DNA from: Alphaproteobacteria bacterium
Lineage (GTDB): Bacteria > Pseudomonadota > Alphaproteobacteria > Bin65
DNA length: 47,819 bases
Assembly (NCBI GenBank): GCA_022819985.1
Contig: JAJEGH010000006.1
Span: forward strand, 1 to 47,819
Direction of reading: 5' to 3'
The stretch's first letter is position 1; every line of letters begins with the position of its first letter. The notes under the pieces were generated by a model that ran no database searches, had not been told where the DNA came from, and saw nothing but the letters and a program-made list of their open reading frames with translations. This document shows positions 22,039 through 30,405 of the stretch, one piece after another. The position numbers and the translations under genes are program-made.

Positions 22039-23211
22039 TTAATCCGCCGTTTCGCCGGGTTTCGTCAACCGGGCTTTGAGCCGGTCCAGTCCGAGCACCG
22101 TCAGGCCGGCCAGCAGGCCCCAGAAGGCCGAGCCGGTATCCAGCAGCGAAACCCCGGAGGCGGTGACGGCCAGGGTAACGACGGCGGCGAAGCGGTCGGC
22201 TTCGTCACGCAGCGCGCTGCCGGCGGCGACGACCAGCGGCGAGATCAGGGCGAGACCGGCGATCGTCGCGATCAGGGCCGCCGGCAGGCTGGCGAACAGG
22301 GCGACGAAGGAGGCCGCGAACAGGCCGAGGAACAGGTAGCCCAGGGCATAGAACGGCCCGGTCAGCCAGCGTTTCGCCGGGTCGGGATGGGCGTCTGGTG
22401 CGCAGCATATCGAGGCGGTGATCGCGGACAGGTTGGTCGTGTGGGCGCCGAGCGGCGCGGTCGCGGCCGAGGCGAGTCCGGTCACCAGCAGGATCGGCCG
22501 GGTCGGCGGCGCGTAGCCGAACGAGCGGAGCACGGCATAGCCCGGCAGGTTCTGGCCCGCCATGGTGACGAGATAGAGCGGCAGGCCGAGGCCGATCAGG
22601 ACGCCGGGCTCGAATACCGGGCGGATCGACTCCGGTTCCGTCAGGCGCAGCGCCAGCGTCATGTCTTCGGCCAGGCCGAGGATGCGGGCAAGCAGGATGC
22701 CGGCGACCAGGACGACGATGACCGCCCAGGACGGACTGACCGCCCGGACCGCCAGGAACAGCAGGACGAGCGGCAGCACCAGCGCCGGTTCCGCACCGGC
22801 CTGCACGAAAACCTCCAGCACGAAGCGCAGCAGGATGCCGGCGAGCATCGCCGCGGCGACCGCCACCGGCAGCCTCTCGACCAGCCGGCCAAGCGGCCTG
22901 ACCGCAGCCGTCAGGACGATCAGGCCGGCCGCGGCGAGAAACGCGCCTGCCGCTTCCGCCATTCCGATGCCGGTCGTGCCGACGATCAGGGCGGCGCCGG
23001 GCGTCGACCAGGCGGCGACCGTGGGGATCCGGTAGCGGACGCTGAGCACGGCGGTCGAAGCGGCGGTCGCCAGGCAGATCATGGCCAGCCAGGACGCCGT
23101 CTGCGCCTCCGTCGCGCCGACCGCCTGCGCCGCCGAGACGACCAGCGCGATCGTGCTGCCGAAGCCGACCAGCACCGCGACCAGCGCGGCGTTGACGACC
23201 GATAGTCTCAC
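22039..23211 (-). CDS. benE: BenE-family (benzoate-type) membrane transporter
   Basis: A 390-residue integral membrane protein, largely hydrophobic with about 12 segments, matching the length of BenE. Typical family stretches are STPGAALI near residue 90, TMAGQNLPGYAVLRSFGY near 235 and APLGAHTTNLSAITASIC near 275. BenE is described as a benzoate:proton symporter, but the family is broader. The gene is followed after 39 bases by the split ThDP decarboxylase genes and preceded by the MetE-like gene on the same strand after 90 bases, so all may be co-expressed. Confidence 0.88.
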   Translation of the reverse strand: MRLSVVNAALVAVLVGFGSTIALVVSAAQAVGATEAQTASWLAMICLATAASTAVLSVRYRIPTVAAWSTPGAALIVGTTGIGMAEAAGAFLAAAGLIVLTAAVRPLGRLVERLPVAVAAAMLAGILLRFVLEVFVQAGAEPALVLPLVLLFLAVRAVSPSWAVIVVLVAGILLARILGLAEDMTLALRLTEPESIRPVFEPGVLIGLGLPLYLVTMAGQNLPGYAVLRSFGYAPPTRPILLVTGLASAATAPLGAHTTNLSAITASICCAPDAHPDPAKRWLTGPFYALGYLFLGLFAASFVALFASLPAALIATIAGLALISPLVVAAGSALRDEADRFAAVVTLAVTASGVSLLDTGSAFWGLLAGLTVLGLDRLKARLTKPGETAD

Positions 23212-23301
23212 GGGAAAAATCTCATGTCGGCGGAGCCGTATGGCCAGTACGACCGGGGCGCAATCGGAAAAACCGGGATTTGAACGGCCCCCCGTCCGCA
23301 G

Positions 23302-24441
23302 CTAACCCCACACCCGCCCGGCGACCTCGAGCATGACCTCCAGCTTGCGCCACTGTTCATCCTCGGTGAGGGCATTGCCGCCGATGCCGGAGGCGAAGCC
23401 GCATTGGGGGCTGATTGCCAGCTGCCCGATATCGATGAAGCGGGCGGCGTCCTCGATCCGGGCGATCAGGGCGTCGGGCCGTTCGACCGCGCCGGTCTTG
23501 GTCGTGATCAGGCCGAGCACGACCGTGGGCCCGCCCTTCGGCACGAAGCGCAGCGGCTCGAAGCCGCCGGCCCGCTCGGTATCGTATTCCAGGAGCAGCC
23601 GGTCGAATTTCAGGTTAGCGAAGAGGAATTCCGCGATCCCGTCATAGGTTCCCTCACGGTGCCACATGGAGGCGCGGTTGCCGCGGCAGATATGCAGGCC
23701 GAAGCACGCCTTGCCCCGATGCCCGTCGATCGCGGCGTTGGAGGCGGCGACGGCGTTCGCGAGATTTTCGATCGGGTCTTCGCCGCGAGCGGCCATGCGC
23801 TCCAGCGTCGCCCGGTCGACATAGCCGGTGTAGCTCGGCTCATCGAGCTGGACATAGGGGCATCCGGCCTCGACGATCTCGCCGACCATCCTGTTCTGGA
23901 TCGCCGCGACGTCGTCGAGAAAGGCCTGCCGGCCGGCATACCAGGGCGCGGATTTTTTGAGATCGCACATCTGGGACACCCGGTCCGGCCCCATCAGCAT
24001 GACTTTCGCCGGCGCCGCCGCGACGCCTTTCAGGAACAGGAACTCCTCCAGCGGCGCGTTGCGGCGCAGGGCCAGCTTTCCGGTCGCCGGCGCCTTGAAA
24101 TGTTCGACCGCGTCGGCGCCCCGGGTGCCCGGCGTCTCGCCTTCCATCAGGTTGTCCGGACTGGCGAGAAAGGCCCGCCACGAGCCTTCCCACTGGTCCC
24201 ACCCTTCGATCTCGGAGAAGCTGACCTGCCAGTTCAGCCGGCGATATTCGCCGTCGCTGACGACCGGCAGGCCGATCCGTTCCTGTTTCGCGACGACCTC
24301 GCGGATCGCCGCGTCCTGGGCCAGAACCAGGTCCCATTCGCCGATCCCGCCTTTCCCGCGGGCGAGAAAGGCGTCGATCAGCGATTCCGGCCGCAACAGG
24401 CTGCCGACATGATCGACGCGCAGATCCTTCAATCCGGTCAT
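23302..24441 (-). CDS. MetE C-terminal-like zinc thiol-transferase (cobalamin-independent methionine synthase II family)
   Basis: A 379-residue protein equivalent to the catalytic C-terminal half of MetE. Zinc ligands are H250 and C252 (LHICRGN) and C347 (SPQCGF). VDHVGSLLRP, SDGEYRR and YVQLDEPSY also mark the family. Members of this size include epoxyalkane:coenzyme M transferase and many unassigned methyl- or alkyl-thiol transferases; they activate a thiol on zinc. The N-terminal tetrahydrofolate-side domain of true MetE is absent, so methionine synthesis from methyl-folate is uncertain. A GGGAGAG ribosome site precedes the ATG. It is divergent from a paralogue at 24642. Confidence 0.85.
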   Translation of the reverse strand: MTGLKDLRVDHVGSLLRPESLIDAFLARGKGGIGEWDLVLAQDAAIREVVAKQERIGLPVVSDGEYRRLNWQVSFSEIEGWDQWEGSWRAFLASPDNLMEGETPGTRGADAVEHFKAPATGKLALRRNAPLEEFLFLKGVAAAPAKVMLMGPDRVSQMCDLKKSAPWYAGRQAFLDDVAAIQNRMVGEIVEAGCPYVQLDEPSYTGYVDRATLERMAARGEDPIENLANAVAASNAAIDGHRGKACFGLHICRGNRASMWHREGTYDGIAEFLFANLKFDRLLLEYDTERAGGFEPLRFVPKGGPTVVLGLITTKTGAVERPDALIARIEDAARFIDIGQLAISPQCGFASGIGGNALTEDEQWRKLEVMLEVAGRVWG

Positions 24442-24641
24442 GTGCTCTCCCGTGAGTGCAGGCCTGACGTCTTTGCGCGAAAGACGGCGCGAATCCCTTA
24501 AGAGCGTAATCGCCCCGTTCCGGCACGGCCAAGAAGATTTCGCCGGTTTGGGCGCGTCGCTCTGTCCGGACTACTTGTGCCCGGATCGAGCCGCTGAAAT
24601 GATGGCGGCCGGCAGTCGATAACTCAGGGAGATGCATTATC
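24442..24641. promoter_or_regulatory. Divergent control region between two MetE-like genes, with an inverted repeat
   Basis: This 200-base region should hold both promoters. GTCTTT-GCGCG-AAAGAC (24469-24485) is a perfect 6-base inverted repeat and a possible operator. A weaker pair TCCGG/CCGGA lies at 24565-24585. No convincing -35/-10 pair or methionine riboswitch was recognised. The + strand ribosome site CAGGGAGA (24625-24632) serves the GTG at 24642. Confidence 0.4.
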
Positions 24642-25763
24642 GTGACCGGTTCGAATTCCGCCCGGCCGCCCTTCCGGGTCGAGCATGTCGGGAGTTTCGT
24701 GCGGCCCGGCCGGCTGTTGGACGCCGCCCGGGCGAACAAGGCCGGCGCGCTCGACGACCGGACCTATGGCGAGATCCAGAACGATTGCATCCGGGAGATC
24801 GTCGCGTTTCAGGACGAGCTGGGCCTGCCCTCGGTCACCGACGGGGAGTTCCGGCGCCGGGTCTGGTCGGGCGGCCTGACGGAAGCGCTGGACGGAATGG
24901 GGCTGAAGGCGGAAGGCATCCTCAGCTTCCATTCGGAGAGCGAGGAATACGGCGTGCCGCCGTCGCCCTATGCCGAGGGCCGGCTGTCCCGCCGGCGGCC
25001 CATCGTCGCCGGCGACTACGACTTTGTCGCCTCGCTGCGGCCGAAGGGCGTTCCCAAAGTCACCATCGCATCGCCCGCGGTGCTGCATTTCTGGCTGGGC
25101 GACGGCAGTTTCAACCCGGCGGTCTATGACGGCCGGGACGACTTCTTCGCCGATCTCATCGCCATCTTCCGGGAGGAGATCGCCGATCTGGAACGGGCCG
25201 GCTGCCGCTATGTCCAGCTGGACGACACCGCGCTGCCCTGCAATTGCGACGACACGGCGAGGGCGGCCGTTGCGGCGCGCGGCGAGGATCCCGACGAACT
25301 GACCGACGCCTATGTGGGGCTGATCAACGCCTGCGTGGGCGAACGGCGCGACGACACCTTCGCCGGCCTGCATATGTGCCGGGGCAACCTCAAGACCATG
25401 TGGATGGCCGAGGGCGGCTACGAGCCCATCGCGGAGCGGCTGTTCGGCGGGCTCGATGTCGACGCGTTCTTCCTGGAATACGACAGCGAGCGGGCGGGCG
25501 ATTTCCGGCCTCTGCGCTTCCTGCCGCCGGGCAAGACGGCCGTGCTCGGCCTGGTCAGCACCAAGACCGCCGAACTGGAATCGAAGGACGGCCTCAAGCG
25601 GCGCATCGACGATGCGGCCCGGTTCGCGCCGCTGGAGCAGTTGAGCCTGAGTCCGCAATGCGGCTTCTCCTCGGCCGGCGGCGGCGGCCAGGTCATGGGT
25701 CTGGACGATATCCGCCGCAAACTGGAGCTGATCCGGGACGTCGCGGCCGAGGTCTGGGGCTGA
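24642..25763 (+). CDS. MetE C-terminal-like zinc thiol-transferase, paralogue
   Basis: A 373-residue paralogue of the protein encoded divergently at 24441. Zinc ligands are H244 and C246 (LHMCRGN) and C340 (SPQCGF). It keeps EHVGSFVRP, TDGEFRRR and YVQLDDTALPC; the last has Asp where the other copy has Glu, and two extra cysteines follow (C200, C202). The pair therefore diverged before or with a change of substrate. The start is GTG with a good ribosome site nine bases upstream. The acyl-CoA-ligase-like gene follows after 14 bases on the same strand, which suggests a shared pathway acting on a thiol or thioester (inference). Confidence 0.85.
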   Translation: MTGSNSARPPFRVEHVGSFVRPGRLLDAARANKAGALDDRTYGEIQNDCIREIVAFQDELGLPSVTDGEFRRRVWSGGLTEALDGMGLKAEGILSFHSESEEYGVPPSPYAEGRLSRRRPIVAGDYDFVASLRPKGVPKVTIASPAVLHFWLGDGSFNPAVYDGRDDFFADLIAIFREEIADLERAGCRYVQLDDTALPCNCDDTARAAVAARGEDPDELTDAYVGLINACVGERRDDTFAGLHMCRGNLKTMWMAEGGYEPIAERLFGGLDVDAFFLEYDSERAGDFRPLRFLPPGKTAVLGLVSTKTAELESKDGLKRRIDDAARFAPLEQLSLSPQCGFSSAGGGGQVMGLDDIRRKLELIRDVAAEVWG

Positions 25764-25777
25764 TCGGAGGATTTCCG

Positions 25778-27070
25778 GTGCAAAAGCGAGACCTTCAGCT
25801 GCCGGAATCGCGGCAGGAGATCGCGGCGATACAGCGGGCACGGAAGACGATCGCGGTCGAGAAGGCGAAGCGCGCCAGCTTCTACCGCGGGAAGCTCGAC
25901 GGCATCGACACCGGCCGCCTCGACGATCCGGAGGAATGGGCCAAAATCCCGATCGTCGACAAGGAAACGCTCCGCGAGATCGGCGTGCAGAACTTCGAGG
26001 ACCGGTTCTGCATCGCGCCGCGCGGCGAGATCGCCGAATACTGGCGCTCCGGCGGGGCGACCGGCGTGCCGCTCTACTATCCGCGCACCCATCTCGACAT
26101 GGAATTCAGCTACCTGCAGCTCTGCCGCTGCTGGGCGATCGCCGGCGCGCGGGACGGCGACCTGTGCCACATGTCGTTTCCGCTCGGCGTCCATCCGGCG
26201 GGGCAACTCTGGGCCCGGACGGCGAACCAGAGCGGCGTCGGCGTGATCTGGGCCGGCTCCGGCGCCGGCACGCCGTCGCAGGTTCAGCTCGATCTCATCC
26301 TGTCGCTCAGGCCGACGATCTGGATGGGCATGCCGAGCTACGGCCTGCACCTGGCCAATCTCGCCGACGCCCAGGGCATCGACCTGGCGGGCCACACCGT
26401 CGAGCGCGTGCTGGTCGGGGCCGAGGCGCTGTCGGACGCCAAGCGGGAGAAGCTGGAACGGGCCTGGGGCGCGGAGGTCAACGACCTGTTCGGCATGACG
26501 GAAATCGGCATCCTCGGCGCCGACAGCCGGCATCACGAAGGCTTCCACGTCTGGACCGACCAGGCGGTGTTCGAGGTCGTCGACGAGGATACCGGCCTGC
26601 CGGTGCCCGAGGGCGAACCGGGCCTGATGGTCATCACGCCGCTCTTCATCAACAATGCGACGCCGTTCCTGCGCTGGAGTTCGGGCGATATCGTGCGCAT
26701 GGTTGACAGTTCCAGCCTGGACGGGCCGTTTTCCGTCTTCCCGGTGATGCGCCATGCCCATCGCACCGTCGGCTTCTTCAAGGTGCGCGGGATCAACGTC
26801 AACCATGCCGAGTTCGAGGATTTCGTTTTCCGCATTCCGGAGATCAACGATTTCCAGGTCGAACTGCGCAACGACGGCGGCGCGGATATCTTTCGCGTCG
26901 CCATCGAGGTGCGGCGCGGCAGCGAGGCCGGGGCGGTTGCCGGCGGGCTGGCCGGAAAGGTCCGCGCGACCTTCGAAGTCCGCCCGGAAATCGAGGTGCT
27001 GGAAACCGGCACGCTTGCCAGAGCCTTCGAAAGCAGCGTCAAGGCGCCGCGTTTCGTCGACCGGCGATAG
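25778..27070 (+). CDS. Phenylacetate-CoA-ligase-like AMP-forming enzyme
   Basis: A 430-residue protein of the PaaK branch of the acyl-adenylate-forming superfamily. The start region KRASFYRGKLDGID matches PaaK-type N-termini. The phosphate-binding loop is RSGGATGVPLYYPR (about residues 89-102), in place of the usual SSGTTGxP. The later adenylate motif is DLFGMTEIG. The C-terminal domain has VRGINVNHAEFEDFVF. It would activate a carboxylic acid as an acyl-adenylate and then an acyl-CoA. The start GTG at 25778 follows CGGAGG (25765-25770). It sits between a zinc thiol-transferase and an ABM monooxygenase in a tight cluster. The acid is unknown. Confidence 0.83.
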   Translation: MQKRDLQLPESRQEIAAIQRARKTIAVEKAKRASFYRGKLDGIDTGRLDDPEEWAKIPIVDKETLREIGVQNFEDRFCIAPRGEIAEYWRSGGATGVPLYYPRTHLDMEFSYLQLCRCWAIAGARDGDLCHMSFPLGVHPAGQLWARTANQSGVGVIWAGSGAGTPSQVQLDLILSLRPTIWMGMPSYGLHLANLADAQGIDLAGHTVERVLVGAEALSDAKREKLERAWGAEVNDLFGMTEIGILGADSRHHEGFHVWTDQAVFEVVDEDTGLPVPEGEPGLMVITPLFINNATPFLRWSSGDIVRMVDSSSLDGPFSVFPVMRHAHRTVGFFKVRGINVNHAEFEDFVFRIPEINDFQVELRNDGGADIFRVAIEVRRGSEAGAVAGGLAGKVRATFEVRPEIEVLETGTLARAFESSVKAPRFVDRR

Positions 27071-27109
27071 ACCGGATTTCCCGGCGACCGGCAGAGGAAG
27101 AGAAGAGCT

Positions 27110-27418
27110 ATGTTCGTTGCGATGAACCGGTTTCAGATCGCGCGCGGGCGCGAGGCGGATTTCGAGCGGGTCTGGGCCGAGCGGGATACCCATCTCGACG
27201 GCGTGCCGGGCTTCCTGGAATTCCGTCTCTTGCGCGGCCCGGAGGCCGACGACCATACGCTGTACGCCTCGCACTCGATCTGGACCGACCGGGAGGCCTT
27301 CGAGGCCTGGACCCGGTCCGAGGCCTTCCGCAAGGCCCATGCCGGGGCCGGGGAACGGCGCGACCTCTATCTCGGCCATCCCCACTTCGAGGGATTCGAG
27401 ACCGTGCTCGACCGGTAG
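27110..27418 (+). CDS. Antibiotic-biosynthesis-monooxygenase (ABM) domain protein
   Basis: A 102-residue single-domain protein of the dimeric alpha/beta-barrel ABM fold. The start MFVAMNRFQIARG and later VPGFLEFRLLRG and LYASHSIWTDREAFEAW are characteristic of the group that includes haem-degrading monooxygenases of the IsdG/HmoA type and cofactor-free quinol monooxygenases. It follows the CoA-ligase-like gene by 39 bases and may be in the same operon. A small aromatic or haem substrate are both possible. Confidence 0.8.
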   Translation: MFVAMNRFQIARGREADFERVWAERDTHLDGVPGFLEFRLLRGPEADDHTLYASHSIWTDREAFEAWTRSEAFRKAHAGAGERRDLYLGHPHFEGFETVLDR

Positions 27419-27504
27419 CGCCGGGCCGGGCTTGCATTCCGGCGGGCCCTGTGATGTTGCTTGTGATGTTGCACGACAGGGTTTTGTGGCGATAAGGCGG
27501 CTCG

Positions 27505-28464
27505 ATGGATACCTCCGTCTTCACCGGCTGCATCCCGGCGCTGATGACGCCGTGCACGGCGCGGGGCGAGCCGGACTACGACATTCTGGTCGATACGGCC
27601 CAAAGGCTGATCGCGACCGGCATGCGCTCGGTGGTCTATTGCGGCTCGATGGGCGACTGGCCGCTGCTGACCGACGCCCGGCGCCAGGAGGGCGTGGCCC
27701 GGCTCGTTGATGCCGGCGTGCCGACGATCGTCGGGACCGGAGCGCAGAATCCCCGGCTGGCAGCGGCCCATGCCGCCCATGCGCAGGCCTGCGGTGCGCA
27801 GGGGCTGATGGCGCTTCCGCGGGTGCTGTCGCGCGCAACGTCGCCGGCGGCGCAGCGGGCGCATTTCGCCGGCATCCTCGCCGCCGCGCCGGACCTGCCG
27901 GCGGTGATCTACAACAGCCGCCATTACGGCTTCGAGACCAGGGCCGACCTGTTCTTCGGCCTGCGGCGCGGCCATCCGAACCTGATCGGCTTCAAGGAAT
28001 TCGGCGGCGCCGATGCGCTTAGCTACGCCGCCGAGCACATCACCGGCCGCGATCCCGGCCTGTCGCTGCTGGTCGGCGTCGATACCGCGGTCTATCACGG
28101 CTATGTCCGGTGCGGCGCAGTTGGGGCCATCACCGGCATCGGCAACGTGCTGCCGCGGGAGACCCTGCAACTGGTCGCACTGTGCGAACAGGCGGCGGCC
28201 GGCAATGCGACCGCCCGCCGGCTCGCTCAAGAGCTGGACGAGGCGCTGGCCGTCCTGTCCTCCTTCGACGAGGGACCGGACCTGGTGCTCTACTACAAGC
28301 ATCTGATGACGGTGGAGGGCCACGCCGGCTACGACCGGCATCTCAACGCTACGGACACATTGAGCGGGAGCCAGCGGTGCCATGCCGAGGCGCAGCTCGC
28401 CCTGTTCAGGGCCTGGCACGCCGACTGGATGAAAGACCCGGCCGCGGCCCGCCTGTGCGCGTAG
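27505..28464 (+). CDS. Dihydrodipicolinate-synthase-family aldolase/deaminase
   Basis: A 319-residue TIM-barrel enzyme of the DapA/NanA family. The Schiff-base lysine is K164 (LIGFKEFGG) and the conserved tyrosine is Y136 (VIYNSRHYG). It overlaps by 10 bases with a 4-hydroxyproline epimerase gene. In hydroxyproline breakdown, a family member deaminates the 1-pyrroline-4-hydroxy-2-carboxylate formed after epimerisation and oxidation, so this is the best-supported role (context plus family). A decarboxylating aldolase on another 2-oxoacid is the alternative. It is not the lysine-pathway DapA, to judge by context and diverged motifs. Confidence 0.82.
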   Translation: MDTSVFTGCIPALMTPCTARGEPDYDILVDTAQRLIATGMRSVVYCGSMGDWPLLTDARRQEGVARLVDAGVPTIVGTGAQNPRLAAAHAAHAQACGAQGLMALPRVLSRATSPAAQRAHFAGILAAAPDLPAVIYNSRHYGFETRADLFFGLRRGHPNLIGFKEFGGADALSYAAEHITGRDPGLSLLVGVDTAVYHGYVRCGAVGAITGIGNVLPRETLQLVALCEQAAAGNATARRLAQELDEALAVLSSFDEGPDLVLYYKHLMTVEGHAGYDRHLNATDTLSGSQRCHAEAQLALFRAWHADWMKDPAAARLCA

Positions 28465-29417
28465 TCGATTCCCATACCGCGGGCGAGCCGACCCGCACGA
28501 TCGTCGAAGGCGGTTTCGACCTGGGAGCCGGCCCGCTGGCCGAACGGGCGGCGCGGTTCGCGGCCGGCCACGCCTGGGTGCGGCGCGCGCTGCTGACCGA
28601 ACCGCGCGGCTTCGACGCCATGGTCGGCGCGCTGCTGTGCGCGCCGGACGATCCGTCCTGCGCCACCGGCGTCATCTTCTTCAACACCGCCGGCAATCTC
28701 GGCATGTGCGGCCACGGCACCATCGGCGTCGCGGCGACGCTGGCCTTCCTCGGCCGGATCGGGCCGGGCGCGCACCGGATCGAAACGCCGGTCGGCATCG
28801 TTACGGTCGCGCTGAAGACCGCCAACCTTGCGGCGGTCGAGAATGTCGAAAGCTACCGCCTGCATGCCGGCGCGACGGTCGGGGTCGAAGGGCTGGGGGC
28901 CGTGACCGGCGATGTGGCGTGGGGCGGCAACTGGTTCTTCCTGTGCCGGGATGCGCCGGCGCCGCTTGAGACGGCGCATATCCCGGCGCTGACCGATGCG
29001 GCGATGAAGGTGCGGGCGGCGCTCGCCGGAGCCGGCATCACGGGCGCGGACGGCGCCGAGATCGACCATATCGAGTTCTTCGGCCCGCCGGTCTCGGCCG
29101 GGGCGGACAGCCGCAATTTCACCCTTTGCCCCGGCAGCGCCTACGACCGCTCGCCCTGCGGCACCGGGACCAGCGCCAAGCTCGCCTGCCTTGCCGCCGA
29201 GGGCGCCCTGGCGCCGGGCGCGCCCTGGGTCCAGGAGAGTATTATCGGCAGCACCTATCGCGCGCATTACCGGACGGGCTCACGCGGCGGCATCGTCCCG
29301 ACCGTCGAGGGCCAGGCCTTCGTCGTCGGCGAAACGGTCCTGCATTTCGCGCCGGACGATCCCTACCGGACCGGGATCGGTTCGCCCTTTCTTGTTGGCG
29401 AAGCCGCTGGCCGCTAA
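28455..29417 (+). CDS. 4-hydroxyproline 2-epimerase / proline racemase family
   Basis: A 320-residue enzyme starting MRVVDSHTAGEPTR, the family hallmark. Both active-site cysteines are present, C85 in GMCGHGT and C235 in SPCGTGTSA. This fits a two-base racemase or epimerase and excludes the trans-3-hydroxyproline dehydratase subgroup, which has threonine at the second site. The start is GTG 28455, inside the end of the preceding gene. Epimerisation of trans-4-hydroxy-L-proline to the cis-D form would feed a D-amino-acid oxidase, which is not encoded nearby. Confidence 0.88.
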   Translation: MRVVDSHTAGEPTRTIVEGGFDLGAGPLAERAARFAAGHAWVRRALLTEPRGFDAMVGALLCAPDDPSCATGVIFFNTAGNLGMCGHGTIGVAATLAFLGRIGPGAHRIETPVGIVTVALKTANLAAVENVESYRLHAGATVGVEGLGAVTGDVAWGGNWFFLCRDAPAPLETAHIPALTDAAMKVRAALAGAGITGADGAEIDHIEFFGPPVSAGADSRNFTLCPGSAYDRSPCGTGTSAKLACLAAEGALAPGAPWVQESIIGSTYRAHYRTGSRGGIVPTVEGQAFVVGETVLHFAPDDPYRTGIGSPFLVGEAAGR

Positions 29418-29517
29418 AGTCCCGTTTCACGTTAAATGCCGCACCGGAAGCGCCGGTGCTGCACAAGGACGGACCCCGCATGACCGCGGACCGGCGCAAA
29501 CCCGCAGGCAGGCCCGC

Positions 29518-30405
29518 ATGACCGTATCCAGCATGACCGGCTATGCCCGCGCCGAAGGGGCGCTGGACGGCGCGGCCTGGTTCTGGGAAGCGCGCAGCGT
29601 CAACAGCAAGGGTCTGGACGTGCGCTGCCGCGTGCCGCCGGGCAGCGACGCCATCGACGCCGCGGCGCGCAAGGCCGCCGCCGCCGTTTTCGCGCGCGGG
29701 GCGCTGTCCCTGTCGCTCCAGCTCGACCGGGGCGAGCGCCAGGTTGCCCTGAAGATCAACGAGGCCGCCCTGGAGCAGGTTCTGGCGCTGCAGGACGCGC
29801 TGGGCGGCCGGGTCGATCCGGCGCCGCCGCGGCTCGACGCGCTGATCGCGGTCCGCGGCATCGCCGAGACCGTCGAACCGGCCGAGGATGCGACCGTTGC
29901 GGCGGCCCGGGAGAAGGCGATCCTGGCGACCCTGGCCGATGCGCTGGACCGGCTGGCGTCGGCGCGGGCGGAGGAGGGCGCGCGCCTGCTGCCCGTGCTG
30001 TGCGAACATCTCGAAACTATCGGGCGGCTGACGGCCGCCGCGGCGGCGACGGCGGAAGCCCAGCCCGCCATGCTGCGCCGGCGGTTCGAGCAACAGGTGG
30101 CGGACCTGCTCGAGGCCCGGATCGGCGTCGGCGAAGATCGCCTGGCGCAGGAAGCCGCGCTGCTGGCGGCCAAGGCCGATGTCCGCGAGGAGGTCGACCG
30201 GCTGGCCAGCCATATCGAGGCGGTCCGCGCCCTGCTCGACGAGGGCGGCACGGTCGGCCGGAAGCTGGATTTCCTGTGCCAGGAGCTCAACCGCGAGGCC
30301 AACACGCTGTGCTCCAAGGCCGCCGATATCGCCCTCACCCGAATCGGCCTCGATCTCAAGGCCGCCATCGAGCAGTTCCGCGAGCAGGTGCAGAATGTCG
30401 AATAG
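29518..30405 (+). CDS. yicC: YicC/YloC-family endoribonuclease
   Basis: A 295-residue protein with the conserved start SSMTGYARAEG, then WEARSVNSKGLDVRCRVP, and the DUF1732 C-terminal end KLDFLCQELNREANTLCSKA followed by DLKAAIEQFREQVQNVE. YicC has been described as an endoribonuclease with a role in RNA turnover. The gene usually precedes gmk, as here. Its last codons overlap the gmk start by 11 bases. The ATG at 29518 is chosen because the family starts there. Confidence 0.96.
   Translation: MTVSSMTGYARAEGALDGAAWFWEARSVNSKGLDVRCRVPPGSDAIDAAARKAAAAVFARGALSLSLQLDRGERQVALKINEAALEQVLALQDALGGRVDPAPPRLDALIAVRGIAETVEPAEDATVAAAREKAILATLADALDRLASARAEEGARLLPVLCEHLETIGRLTAAAAATAEAQPAMLRRRFEQQVADLLEARIGVGEDRLAQEAALLAAKADVREEVDRLASHIEAVRALLDEGGTVGRKLDFLCQELNREANTLCSKAADIALTRIGLDLKAAIEQFREQVQNVE

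Noticed and set aside
24442..24641. SAM or cobalamin riboswitch upstream of the MetE-like genes
   Set aside because: No conserved riboswitch core such as a B12 box could be recognised in either strand.
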